Notes: generated by a model from the sequence alone, not told the origin. DNA of 64,000 nucleotides from Bauldia litoralis (GCA_945882315.1 CAMCWB010000003.1:1-64000), one strand, 5' to 3'; positions 54,987 through 63,473 are shown, numbered from the stretch's first letter. Numbers and translations are program-made.

Positions 54987-55463
54987 GTGGCAGAACTTCC
55001 CCCCGCCGCTCACCGCGTCCAGACGGCTGCGATCGAGCTCAGGCTCAACGTCGAAGTCCGCATCATGCCGGACAGCACGCGGACCGCAGCCGAAGCTGCC
55101 GCGGCCTGCGGCTGCAAAGTCGGACAGATCGTCAAGTCACTGATCTTCAAGGGAAAGTCGAGCGGACGCCCCTACCTGCTCCTCGTCTCCGGCACCAACC
55201 GTGTCAATGAGCATACGGTCGAACATGTCATCGGCGAGGCAATTCTGCGGCCGGATGCGGACTTCGTGCGCAATGAGACAGGATTTGCGATCGGCGGCAT
55301 CCCGCCGCTCGGCCATCCGCAGCACATCGGCACATATATCGATGAGGACCTGTTGCAATATGAGACGGTCTGGGCCGCCGCCGGGACACCCAACGCCGTC
55401 TTCTCCGTCGACCCCGAAGCGCTCCGCGTCGCGGTCAGCGCCCATACGCTGAAGGTGACGTGA
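54987..55463 (+). CDS. YbaK/EbsC family aminoacyl-tRNA deacylase
   Basis: The 158-residue protein starts at a GTG following AAAGGA. It is a free-standing editing domain like that of prolyl-tRNA synthetase insertions. Conserved parts are AAAACGCKVGQIVKSLIFK, with the catalytic Lys, and the GFAIGGIPPLGHP loop. Such proteins clear mischarged tRNA, for example Cys-tRNA(Pro). It stands alone, followed by a repeat. Confidence 0.92.
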   Translation: MAELPPAAHRVQTAAIELRLNVEVRIMPDSTRTAAEAAAACGCKVGQIVKSLIFKGKSSGRPYLLLVSGTNRVNEHTVEHVIGEAILRPDADFVRNETGFAIGGIPPLGHPQHIGTYIDEDLLQYETVWAAAGTPNAVFSVDPEALRVAVSAHTLKVT

Positions 55464-55501
55464 GCAAACGGTATCGCTATTTCGATACAACACCCTCTGT
55501 C

Positions 55502-55530
55502 GTCATCGGCGGGCTTGCCCCGCCGATGAC
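55502..55530. repeat. Palindromic intergenic repeat, family D
   Basis: A 12-bp perfect stem (55502-55513 with 55519-55530) on a five-base loop reads GTCATCGGCGGG and its complement. Motifs of the GTCAT-CGGCGGGCTTGCCCCGCCG type are widespread between alphaproteobacterial genes. A smaller GTATCG/CGATAC hairpin lies just before it (55471-55488). Both lie between the convergent ybaK-like and alcohol dehydrogenase genes, so they may also terminate transcription. Confidence 0.75.
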
Positions 55531-55562
55531 ACCGAGGAAGTGGATGCTCTGCGGCTATAACC

Positions 55563-56738
55563 TCACAACACGCCGGTGATCGCCTTGCGGTACAGCCCCT
55601 CATAATCCGCCGCCGTCATCGGCACGGGGTTGCCGCCGGTCGAGGGATCATGCTCCGCCATCGGCGCGGCCTCCGCGATCATGTCCTCGCCGACGCCGAT
55701 CTCGGCCAGCGTGTTGGGGATGCCGATCTCGCTGCGGAGCCGCAGCACCCACTCGATCACGGCTTGCGGGCTATGGGCCTTGAGGTCGAGATAGCGGGCG
55801 AGCGCCGCCAGCCGGCCGTCGACCGCGAAACGGTTGTGCTCGAGCACATAAGGCATAACGACCGCATTGGTCAGGCCGTGATGCGTGCCACGCAGGCTCG
55901 AGCAGGGATGGCTCATCGCGTGCATCGCGCCGAGCCCCTTCTGGAAGGACACCGCCCCCATCGACGACGCCGCCATCATGAAGGCACGCGCCTCGACATG
56001 ATGACCGTCCTTGACCGCCGCCGGCAGCCATTCCTTGACGAGCCGCATGGCTTCGAGCGCGATGCCCTCGCCGAGCGGATGGAAGAAGGGGCTGCAATAG
56101 GCTTCGAGCGCGTGGCTGAGCGCATCCATGCCCGTCCAGGCCGTGATCTTCGCCGGCAGGTCGAGCGTCAGCTCGGGATCGGCGATGACCACCTTCGGCA
56201 GCAACAGCGGATGGAAGATGATCTTCTTGGTGTGGTCGGACGGATCGGTGATGACCGCGGCGCGGCCAACCTCCGAGCCGGTGCCGGCCGTGGTCGGCAC
56301 GGCAACGATCGGCGCGATGCCCTTGGCGTCGGCACGCGTGAACCAATCCTCGCGATCCTCGAAATCGAAAACCGGCCGCGACTGGCCCGACATGAAGGCG
56401 ATGAGCTTGCCGATATCCATCGCCGAGCCGCCGCCGAAGGCGATGACGCCGTCATGATTGCCGGCGCGATAGGCGGCGAGACCGTCGTCGAGATTCTTCA
56501 GCGTCGGGTTGCCATCGACCTTGGAGAAGATCGCCGACGGAATGCCGGCCGTCTTCAGGATGTCGAGCGCCCGGCCGACGATCGGCAGCGACACAAGCCC
56601 CGGATCGGTGACGAAGAGCGGACGCGAGATGCCCGCCATGCCGAGCGCCACTGGCAGTTCGGCGACCCGGCCCGGCCCGAAGCGGATGGCCGTCGGGTAA
56701 AACCAGTTGGCGATGATCGAAGGATAGCGGTCGAGCAT
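55563..56738 (-). CDS. Iron-containing alcohol dehydrogenase
   Basis: The ATG at 56738 (MLDRYPSIIANWFYPTAIRF) gives 391 residues; the long in-frame extension upstream lies in the PH-domain gene and is a shadow. The NAD-binding GGGSAMDIGKLIAF (about 101-114) and the metal-site region AMSHPCSSLRGTHHG identify the type III (iron) family, related to lactaldehyde reductase and EutG. In this operon it would oxidise or reduce an alcohol/aldehyde group. It is the last gene of the operon, starting two bases after the PH gene stop. Confidence 0.93.
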   Translation of the reverse strand: MLDRYPSIIANWFYPTAIRFGPGRVAELPVALGMAGISRPLFVTDPGLVSLPIVGRALDILKTAGIPSAIFSKVDGNPTLKNLDDGLAAYRAGNHDGVIAFGGGSAMDIGKLIAFMSGQSRPVFDFEDREDWFTRADAKGIAPIVAVPTTAGTGSEVGRAAVITDPSDHTKKIIFHPLLLPKVVIADPELTLDLPAKITAWTGMDALSHALEAYCSPFFHPLGEGIALEAMRLVKEWLPAAVKDGHHVEARAFMMAASSMGAVSFQKGLGAMHAMSHPCSSLRGTHHGLTNAVVMPYVLEHNRFAVDGRLAALARYLDLKAHSPQAVIEWVLRLRSEIGIPNTLAEIGVGEDMIAEAAPMAEHDPSTGGNPVPMTAADYEGLYRKAITGVL

Positions 56739-56740
56739 GC

Positions 56741-57244
56741 TCAGTTCTCTTTTGCCGGCACCGCGGCCGCCGGCGGCGGCTTCACGACAAGGCCGGTGAT
56801 GTGGCTGCGGAAATCGAGCGGCGAGTCGATGTTGCGGAGCGGCGCCAGGCCGGCGCCGGTACCGCGGATGGTGATGTCGCCGAAATCGAACAGGCGGCCG
56901 AGCAGCGACTGGTTGACGTCGATGCTCTCGACCTTCTCGACGCCCATCTCGATCGTGTCGCGGCGGATGAAGCCGCGCTTGAAGATGATGCGCCGGTCGG
57001 TGATCGCGATCTCGGTCGTCCAGCGCTCGAACCATTCCTGCGCCAGCAGGAAGACCGCGATCGCCGCCAGGATGAGGTTGACGATATCGGCCCAGATCGT
57101 CGTGTCGAAGATCATGTGGGTGACGACGAAAAAGACGGCCGCGACGAGAAGCAGAACTCCGCCCGGTATGTACATCGCCCAGGAGAGCTTCGTCTCATAA
57201 ACGACCGTCTCGCCGGGCTGAAGGACCTGCTGGACATAGCTCAT
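56741..57244 (-). CDS. PH-domain (bPH2-type) membrane protein
   Basis: The 167-residue protein has two membrane spans (about 22-43 and 52-70) followed by a bacterial pleckstrin-homology domain (about 75-150) with W-T-T-E-I-A-I-T-D-R-R-I-I-F-K and IDVNQSLLGRLFDFGDI, the typical YdbS/bPH2 pattern. These proteins are membrane-bound and of unknown role. It lies inside the catabolic operon between the aldehyde and alcohol dehydrogenase genes, with 2-4 base gaps, an unexpected place for it. Confidence 0.88.
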   Translation of the reverse strand: MSYVQQVLQPGETVVYETKLSWAMYIPGGVLLLVAAVFFVVTHMIFDTTIWADIVNLILAAIAVFLLAQEWFERWTTEIAITDRRIIFKRGFIRRDTIEMGVEKVESIDVNQSLLGRLFDFGDITIRGTGAGLAPLRNIDSPLDFRSHITGLVVKPPPAAAVPAKEN

Positions 57245-57247
57245 TGG

Positions 57248-58630
57248 TCAGCCGATCTTCGTGCGGAGGTGGAAGCTTTTCGGCCGGGTCAGATTGTGGA
57301 AGCCGAATTGCGAGAGCGTGACGCCGCGGCCGGTATCCTTGACGCCCGTCCAGACGAGACCCGGATCGACATAGTCGCAGCGGTTCATGAAGACCGTGCC
57401 GGCGGCGACGCGATCGCCGATCGACGCGGCGCTATCCTCGTCAGTGGTCCAGATCGAGGCCGTCAGCCCGTAGGGGCTGTCATTCATCAGCGTGACTGCC
57501 TCGTCGTCGTCGCGCACCTTCATGATACCGACGACCGGGCCGAAGCTCTCCTCGCGCATGACCGCCATCTGGTGGTCGACATTGGTCAGCACTTCCGGCG
57601 CCAGGTATGGCGAGCCGGCGCGGTCGTTCTCGACCTTCATGCCGATATGCGGCCTGGCGCCCTTGCGGAGCGCCTCGGCGACCTGGTCGCGGACCGTGTC
57701 GGCGAAGCTGCCGCGCGCCATCGGGCCGATCGTCGTCGCCTGATCGAGCGGATTGCCGACGACATATTTCCTGGTGAGGTCGACGAAGGCTTCGAGGAAG
57801 GGTTCGAAGACCTTCTCGTGAACATAGATGCGCTCGATGCCGCAGCAGCACTGGCCGGAATTGAAGAAGCTGCCGTCGACGAGATTTTCGACGGCGTGGT
57901 CGAGCTTCACATCCTCGCGGACATAGGCCGGATCCTTGCCGCCGAGCTCCAGCCCGAGCGAGGCAAAGCTGCCGGCCGCGGCGCGCTCGACGGCCTTGCC
58001 GCCGGCGACCGAGCCGGTGAAATTGATATGCCGGATCTTGCCCGAGCCGATCAGCTTCTCGGTCTGCTCGTGGCTGAGCACGACATTGTGGAAGAGCCCC
58101 TTCGGCAATCCCGACTTCTCATAAGCCTGCTGGAACCGCTCGCCGACCAGCAGCGTCTGCGCCGCATGCTTGAGGATGACGGCATTGCCGGCCATCAGCG
58201 CCGGGAAGATCGTGTTGCCGGCCGTGAGGAAGGGGTAGTTCCACGGCGCCACGACGAGCACGAGGCCGAGCGGCTCATGCTTGATGTAGCGGCGGAAGCC
58301 GGCTTTCTCCTCGGGCACGAAGGATTGCAGCGATTCCGCCGCGATCGAGGCCATGTAGCGGCAACGCTCTTCGAGGCCGCCCTTCTCGCCGCCGAAGCGG
58401 ACCGGCCGCCCCATCTGCCAGGCGAGTTCGGGAACGATCTCGTCATTCATGGCAAGGACGGCATCGAGGAAGCCGAGCACCAGCTTGACCCGCTGGGCGA
58501 CAGGGACGAGGGCCCATTCGGCCTGCGCGGCGCGGGCCCGCGCGATCGCGACGTCGAGCGCCGCATCGGTCGTATAGGGACGCTCGGCATAGACCGAACC
58601 GTCGATGGGAGAGATGAGTTTTACGGTCAT
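57248..58630 (-). CDS. Aldehyde dehydrogenase family protein
   Basis: Starting at the ATG at 58630 the protein has 460 residues. The substrate-side WNYPFLTAGN, the NAD-binding FTGSVAGGKAV, catalytic Glu in LELGGKDP and catalytic Cys in NSGQCCCGIERI (about 255-266) are present. Three consecutive Cys at the active site and a Cys-rich neighbourhood are typical of the 4-guanidino/amino-aldehyde-type group. It oxidises an aldehyde to an acid with NAD(P)+. Its operon context points to a gamma-glutamyl aldehyde. Confidence 0.92.
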   Translation of the reverse strand: MTVKLISPIDGSVYAERPYTTDAALDVAIARARAAQAEWALVPVAQRVKLVLGFLDAVLAMNDEIVPELAWQMGRPVRFGGEKGGLEERCRYMASIAAESLQSFVPEEKAGFRRYIKHEPLGLVLVVAPWNYPFLTAGNTIFPALMAGNAVILKHAAQTLLVGERFQQAYEKSGLPKGLFHNVVLSHEQTEKLIGSGKIRHINFTGSVAGGKAVERAAAGSFASLGLELGGKDPAYVREDVKLDHAVENLVDGSFFNSGQCCCGIERIYVHEKVFEPFLEAFVDLTRKYVVGNPLDQATTIGPMARGSFADTVRDQVAEALRKGARPHIGMKVENDRAGSPYLAPEVLTNVDHQMAVMREESFGPVVGIMKVRDDDEAVTLMNDSPYGLTASIWTTDEDSAASIGDRVAAGTVFMNRCDYVDPGLVWTGVKDTGRGVTLSQFGFHNLTRPKSFHLRTKIG

Positions 58631-58648
58631 GATGGGCTCATTAGAGAA

Positions 58649-58727
58649 GTAGGGTGGGCAAAGCAAAGCGTGCCCACCATTTTGAAACGCGTCGGCACGG
58701 CGCTTCCCGCGCCTTTGCCCACCCTAC
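58649..58727. repeat. Palindromic intergenic repeat, family A, copy 2
   Basis: GTAGGGTGGGCAAAG (58649-58663) and its exact complement (58713-58727) flank a 49-base interior with a GCGTGCCCACC half like that of copy 1 at 12651-12742. It lies in the 111-base gap between the glutamine-synthetase-like gene and the aldehyde dehydrogenase gene, inside an operon. Confidence 0.85.
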
Positions 58728-58741
58728 AATAAACTCGCTTC

Positions 58742-60130
58742 TTAATATCGCTCGAACCCCCGCTTGAGCTCCCAGTCCGTGACCCGCCGGTCATACTCGA
58801 ACTGCTCCCAATCGGCGGTGTGAACATAGTGGTCGATGACCCCGTCGCCGAAGGCGGCGCGGAGCATCTTCGACTTGTCCATGAGGGCGGAAGCCTCGCG
58901 GAGCGTCTTCGGCACTTCCCGGAGCTTCTTGCCGAGATAGGCATCGCCGGAAAAGCCGGGCTCGAGCTCGAGGCCCTGCTCAATGCCGGCCAGGCCGGCG
59001 GCAAGCAGCGCCGCGAAGGCGAGATAGGGATTCAAATCGGCGCCACCGATCCGGCACTCGATGCGGATGCCCTTGGTGCCGGCGCCGCAGAGGCGGAAGC
59101 CGGCGGTGCGGTTGTCGAGCGACCAGATCGCCTTGGTCGGGGCGAAGGTGCCGGCCTGGAAGCGCTTGTAGGAATTGATGTAGGGCGCCAAGAACCAGGT
59201 GATCTCCCGGGCATAGGCGAGCTGGCCGGCGACATAGTTGCGCATCAGCTTGGACATGCCGTGCTCGCCCTTCTGGTCGAGGAAGAGCGGCTTGTCGCCT
59301 TTCACGTCCCACAGCGAATTGTGGATGTGGCTCGACGAACCGGCGAGGTCGTAGCGCCACTTTGCCATGAAGGTGATCGCCTTGCCCTGCAGGAAGGCGA
59401 TTTCCTTGCAGCCATTCTTCACGATGACGTGGCGGTCGGCCATGGTCAGCGCATCGGCATAGCGGACGTTGATCTCTTCCTGGCCAGGGCCCCATTCGCC
59501 CTTGGAATTCTCGACGGGGATGCCGGCGGCGTTGAGGCCCTTGCGGATCGCCCGCATCACCCCTTCTTCCTTGCTCGTCTGGAAGATGTTGTAGTCCTCG
59601 ATATAGGCGCCCGCGGTCTTGAGACCGTCATAGCGCTTGGCGGCGACCGCCTCGTAGCTTTCATCGAAGAGATAGAATTCGAGTTCGGAGGCGAAGAAGG
59701 CCGACATCTTCATCGCCGCCAGCCGCGCGATCTGCTTCTTCAGGATCGAGCGCGGCGCATGCGGGATGTCGGAATGATCGTGGTGGTCGAGGACATCGGC
59801 GAGCACCAGCGCCGTGCCTTCCAGCCAGGGCGTACGCCTGAGCGTCGCGAGGTCGGGCTTGAGGACGAAATCGCCATAGCCCTTCTCCCAGTTCGCGGCC
59901 GCATAGCCGGGCACCGGCTCCATGTCGATATCGTTGGCGAGGAGATAGTCGCAGCCATGCGTCTCGACATGGGCGGTCTCGAGGAAATATTCCGCCTGCA
60001 TGCGCTTGCCGATGAGCCGGCCCTGCATGTCCGGAAAGCAGACCAAGACGGTATCGATATCGTGGCCGGCAACCGCGATCTGCAGCTCTTTCATGGACAT
60101 CATGCCGGGCATGGTGGCGCGTTCCCTCAT
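58742..60130 (-). CDS. Glutamine synthetase family protein (PuuA/GlnA-like amine ligase)
   Basis: The 462-residue protein has the GS N-terminal fold (IDTVLVCFPDMQGRLIGKRM) and the C-terminal catalytic domain with ELEFYLFDESY (Glu ligand pair) and SSSHIHNSLWD (His of the active site). It also has NRTAGFRLCGAG and IECRIGGADLNPYLA. The replacements and short length relative to classical GlnA, and the neighbours, fit ligases that make gamma-glutamyl amides from amines (PuuA, IpuC). The start is uncertain: an internal ATG at 60112 follows GAGGGA. It would use glutamate, ATP and an amine. Confidence 0.92.
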   Translation of the reverse strand: MRERATMPGMMSMKELQIAVAGHDIDTVLVCFPDMQGRLIGKRMQAEYFLETAHVETHGCDYLLANDIDMEPVPGYAAANWEKGYGDFVLKPDLATLRRTPWLEGTALVLADVLDHHDHSDIPHAPRSILKKQIARLAAMKMSAFFASELEFYLFDESYEAVAAKRYDGLKTAGAYIEDYNIFQTSKEEGVMRAIRKGLNAAGIPVENSKGEWGPGQEEINVRYADALTMADRHVIVKNGCKEIAFLQGKAITFMAKWRYDLAGSSSHIHNSLWDVKGDKPLFLDQKGEHGMSKLMRNYVAGQLAYAREITWFLAPYINSYKRFQAGTFAPTKAIWSLDNRTAGFRLCGAGTKGIRIECRIGGADLNPYLAFAALLAAGLAGIEQGLELEPGFSGDAYLGKKLREVPKTLREASALMDKSKMLRAAFGDGVIDHYVHTADWEQFEYDRRVTDWELKRGFERY

Positions 60131-60140
60131 TTTGTGACGA

Positions 60141-60168
60141 GCCCGCCCCGGCCGGGGCCGGGACGGGC
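60141..60168 (-). other. GC-rich intercistronic hairpin before the ligase gene
   Basis: A 13-base stem with one mismatch (60141-60153 with 60156-60168) lies between the permease stop (60189) and the ligase start (60130). Having no T-tract, it is unlikely to be a terminator; it could protect upstream mRNA or tune expression. Confidence 0.45.
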
Positions 60169-60188
60169 GATCGGATCAGGCGCGAGGC

Positions 60189-61679
60189 CTAGACCTTGTG
60201 CGACATGGCGAATTCCTCTTCCGGCGACAGGATCAGCCGGTGACGGCCGATCAGGCCGAAATAGAGTATCGCCACGGCGAACCAGACCGCGACCCAGAAT
60301 ACGCCGTAGAAGAAGTTGGCGTCCTGGATCTGATACAGCAGGGTAACCGCGCCGATAACGATCGTCGCCACGGCGCCCGGTATGCCGAGCGGGCTCCTGT
60401 AGGGCCTCTCCATATGCGGCTGGTTCTTGCGCAGCAGGATGAAGGACGATGCCTGCAGGATGTAGGACAGCATCGCCCCGAACACTGCCATGTTCAGGAG
60501 AATGCTGCCGATCGTCGCCCCGCCCTGCTCGGCGCCCTGGCTGAACCAGATGATGAACATGATCGCGAGGCCGACGATCGAGCCGGTGATCATCGCGACA
60601 TGCGGCGTCTTGTAGGTCGGATGCGTGACCGAGAGCGCGCTCGGGAAATATCCCGCCCGCGACAGCGAGTAGATCTGCCGTCCTTGCGCATAGAGGATCG
60701 TGTGGAAACTGGCGATCAGCCCCGTCAGCGCCGCGATGCCGAGCGCCGTCACGCCGACATCGCCATAGACGGCCCGGAAGCCGTCGAGGATCGGCTCCAG
60801 CGAGGTGCTGAGAGCGAAGGACCCGACGCCCGCCACGGACGGATTGAGCAGCACGATCATAAAGGCCGAGACGATCAGCGTGATCATGCCGAGGATGATG
60901 CCCTTCGGCATGTCGCGCTTCGGATCGACCGATTCTTCCGCGGCGAGCGGCAATTGCTCGATCGCCAGGAAGAGCCACACCGCGAAGGGCAGCGAGGCAA
61001 GGATGCCGCCGATGCCGAAGGGGAACCAGCTACCGCCGCCTTCGGGCAGTTCCACAGCGGCGCCGTCCGGACCGACGCCGATATTCAGCGCCCAGCGCGT
61101 GAAGTCCATGTTCGGGATCGCCGAGATCCAGAAGAAAACCAGCACGCCCAGCGACAGGAGGGTCACGATCAGCGTCACCTTGAAGGACAGTTCGACGCCG
61201 AAGATGTTGAGGGCCAGGAAGATGATGTAGACGGCGACCCAGAGGAAGGGCGAATAGGAAGGATCTATGCCGAATATCGAATTCACATAGGCGACGACGA
61301 AGGTACAGACGACCGCCGGCGTGATGACATATTCGACGTTTTCACAAAGGCCGGTGATGAAACCGCCCCACGGGCCCATCGCGGTTCGCGCGAAGGAATA
61401 GGCCGCGCCGGTATGCGGCAAAGCCGGCGCCATCTCGGCAATACAGAAGACGAGGCCGAGATACATGATCGCGATGATGATGCCCGCGACGAGCAGGCCG
61501 CCCCAGCCGCCGGTGCCGAAACCGAAATTCCAGCCCGAGAAATGGCCTGAAATAACCGCGCCGACGCCGAGAGCCCAGAGCGACCAGATGCCGGCATAGC
61601 GCTGGAAGCCACGTTTATCGAAATAGTCCTTGTCGGCGCGGCGATAGGATACGCCGCCCGCTGCATTCTGATCAGCCAT
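60189..61679 (-). CDS. APC-family permease, ethanolamine-permease-like
   Basis: The ATG at 61679 follows GGGAG at eight bases and gives 496 residues with about twelve membrane spans. After an N-terminal basic tail it reads GVGAVISGHFSGWNFGFGTG and ALPHTGAAYSFARTAMGPWG. Among APC carriers the V-I-S-G-x-x-x-G-W-N/S-x-G pattern is a feature of ethanolamine permeases (TC 2.A.3.5), so an amino-alcohol is a reasonable substrate guess. It follows the amidohydrolase gene by 33 bases and precedes the ligase gene by 58. Confidence 0.9.
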   Translation of the reverse strand: MADQNAAGGVSYRRADKDYFDKRGFQRYAGIWSLWALGVGAVISGHFSGWNFGFGTGGWGGLLVAGIIIAIMYLGLVFCIAEMAPALPHTGAAYSFARTAMGPWGGFITGLCENVEYVITPAVVCTFVVAYVNSIFGIDPSYSPFLWVAVYIIFLALNIFGVELSFKVTLIVTLLSLGVLVFFWISAIPNMDFTRWALNIGVGPDGAAVELPEGGGSWFPFGIGGILASLPFAVWLFLAIEQLPLAAEESVDPKRDMPKGIILGMITLIVSAFMIVLLNPSVAGVGSFALSTSLEPILDGFRAVYGDVGVTALGIAALTGLIASFHTILYAQGRQIYSLSRAGYFPSALSVTHPTYKTPHVAMITGSIVGLAIMFIIWFSQGAEQGGATIGSILLNMAVFGAMLSYILQASSFILLRKNQPHMERPYRSPLGIPGAVATIVIGAVTLLYQIQDANFFYGVFWVAVWFAVAILYFGLIGRHRLILSPEEEFAMSHKV

Positions 61680-61712
61680 CGGAAGCACTCCCCAATTATC
61701 CCCAGTTTCCAG

Positions 61713-62495
61713 TCAGCCTTCAGCCCGCGCCGGCGACAGGCCGGCCGCGCTTGAACTCGTCAGCAACGCATCGGTGAGACGATCCGCCCAGGACTCGATC
61801 CCGGCCCGCGTGCGCAGGAGATCGTTGCGGATCTCGACCATCACATGCGGCAGTCCGCGATCGCGACCGTGGCGGCGGATCGTATAGTCGACATTGTCCT
61901 TCGCCGAATAAGGCTCGTTGTCGCCGACGACGAGCGTCGGGTCGCGGCGAAGCGCACCGAGCACGCGGTCGGCGAGACTGCGCTCGTCCGTCGAGATGAT
62001 CCCGGCGTGCCAGGGCCGCGAGATGCCGCGATAGACCGGCGTGAAGGAGTGAATGGTGACGAGCGTCGTCAGGCGCTTGGCACGAAGTCTTGCCCCGATG
62101 ACCTTGTCGAGCGCCGCATGAAAAGGCTCCCACAAAGCCTTGATCCGACTCTTCTTTGCGTCGGGCGACAGGCCGACGTTACCGGGAATGTCGGTATATT
62201 CGGATCGTTCGGGAATCGCGTCGGGCAGGACCGGATCGCGATTGCAATCGATCGCGAGGCGCGAATAGCGCTGTGCCACCAGTGCGGACTCGGTACGGTC
62301 GGCGACCAGCCGGGCAACGTCGAAGGCGCCGGGGTCCCAGGCAATGTGGCGCTGGAGGTCCTCTGCGCCGAGGCCGAGCGTTCCGAGCGCCCGCGGCAGG
62401 ACACTCGAAGCATGCTCGCAGACGATGACTAAAGGACCGTCCGCTTCACGGACATCCACCACCGGCAGTTCGTCTGCAGCAAGGAGGGCTTCCAT
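61713..62495 (-). CDS. N-formylglutamate amidohydrolase family protein
   Basis: The 260-residue protein has the family motifs VCEHASS (His of the metal site), the HIAWDPGAFDVARLVAD helix, RLAIDCNRDP (conserved Arg/Asp) and a late HVMVEIRNDLL. Homologues in histidine degradation remove formate from N-formylglutamate, but no hut genes are present here. In this operon it would more naturally hydrolyse a gamma-glutamyl amide to release glutamate. That role is inference from position. It is the first gene of the operon. Confidence 0.9.
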   Translation of the reverse strand: MEALLAADELPVVDVREADGPLVIVCEHASSVLPRALGTLGLGAEDLQRHIAWDPGAFDVARLVADRTESALVAQRYSRLAIDCNRDPVLPDAIPERSEYTDIPGNVGLSPDAKKSRIKALWEPFHAALDKVIGARLRAKRLTTLVTIHSFTPVYRGISRPWHAGIISTDERSLADRVLGALRRDPTLVVGDNEPYSAKDNVDYTIRRHGRDRGLPHVMVEIRNDLLRTRAGIESWADRLTDALLTSSSAAGLSPARAEG

Positions 62496-62642
62496 CTTGC
62501 CCCTGTCAGGTCAGTGCATCGCCCCTAATTGAATAAAGAGGCCGGACTCACCGGGAATTAAAATTACAGAACTAGCGATTTTCGTCAATTCTGAAATATT
62601 AGCATCATCTGCCTCTATACGGGGCAATCCTGGGGGGTGCGC
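62496..62642. promoter_or_regulatory. Divergent control region of the amine-catabolism operon and rpiR gene
   Basis: The 147-base gap is AT-rich for this genome. A partial dyad TTTC/GAAA with an AATT centre lies at 62580-62596, a plausible operator for the adjacent RpiR-type regulator, which would act on both directions. The plus-strand start at 62643 has a G-run just upstream. Confidence 0.45.
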
Positions 62643-63473
62643 ATGTCGGGTGATTTCGCGCTGTCGGTCGCCGAACTGATACGCCGTGATCTTGCCGACC
62701 TGACCCGCAACGAAAAGCGCGTCGCCCACCGCCTCCTCGCCGACTACCCGCTCGCCGGCCTCGAGACCGTCGCCGCCTTCGGCAAGGCCGCCGGGGTCAG
62801 CGCGCCGACGGTATTGCGCATGATCGCCAAGCTCGGCTTCTCCAGCTACGGCGCCTTCCAGAAGGCGCTTCGCGCCGAGCTCTCGGCCCAGCGGCAGACG
62901 CCGCTGATGAAGGGCGCCGACTATTCCTCCGACGATCCGCTCAAGCGCTTCGCCGACGCGACCATCGCCAATCTCCGCGAGACAACGGCCAATGTCGCCG
63001 GCGAGTTCGAGGCGCTGGTGGCGCTGCTCGCCGACGGCAATCGGCCGGTGCATGTCATTGGCGGTCGCTTCACCGACCCGATCGCCGAATATCTGGTCGC
63101 CCATCTCCGCGTCCTGCGGCCGCGCGTCCGCCGCATTACCGGGCAGCCGGCCGGCTGGCGCGATCAGCTTCTCGACGTCGGCCGGCGCGACGTGCTGCTC
63201 CTCTTCGATATCCGCCGCTATTCGGAAGATCTGGAAATGCTGGCCGGCAGCGCGGTGAAGCGCGGCGCCACGATTGCGCTCTTCACCGATCAATGGCTGT
63301 CGCCGATCTCGAAGGTCGCGCGGCACGTTCTGCCCGCCCATGTCGCGGTCCCGTCAATCTGGGACTCGTCGGCCGGGCTTCTGCTGCTTGTCGAGGCGCT
63401 CCTGTCGGCGATTGCCGCCGCGCTCGGCCCGGCGGCCCGAAGCCGTCTTGCCGCCATCGAAGCGATGCGCTGA
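62643..63473 (+). CDS. RpiR/MurR family transcriptional regulator
   Basis: The 276-residue protein has an N-terminal helix-turn-helix of the RpiR type (about 15-75; NEKRVAHRLL, AAGVSAPTVLRMIAKLGFSSY). A C-terminal SIS domain (about 115-260) follows, which in relatives binds a sugar phosphate or other small ligand. It is divergent from the amine operon and is its likely regulator. A ligand derived from the pathway would be expected. Confidence 0.92.
   Translation: MSGDFALSVAELIRRDLADLTRNEKRVAHRLLADYPLAGLETVAAFGKAAGVSAPTVLRMIAKLGFSSYGAFQKALRAELSAQRQTPLMKGADYSSDDPLKRFADATIANLRETTANVAGEFEALVALLADGNRPVHVIGGRFTDPIAEYLVAHLRVLRPRVRRITGQPAGWRDQLLDVGRRDVLLLFDIRRYSEDLEMLAGSAVKRGATIALFTDQWLSPISKVARHVLPAHVAVPSIWDSSAGLLLLVEALLSAIAAALGPAARSRLAAIEAMR

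Noticed and set aside
61713-62495. Assignment of the amidohydrolase to histidine degradation (hutG)
   Set aside because: No other hut genes are present, and the operon context is amine metabolism.
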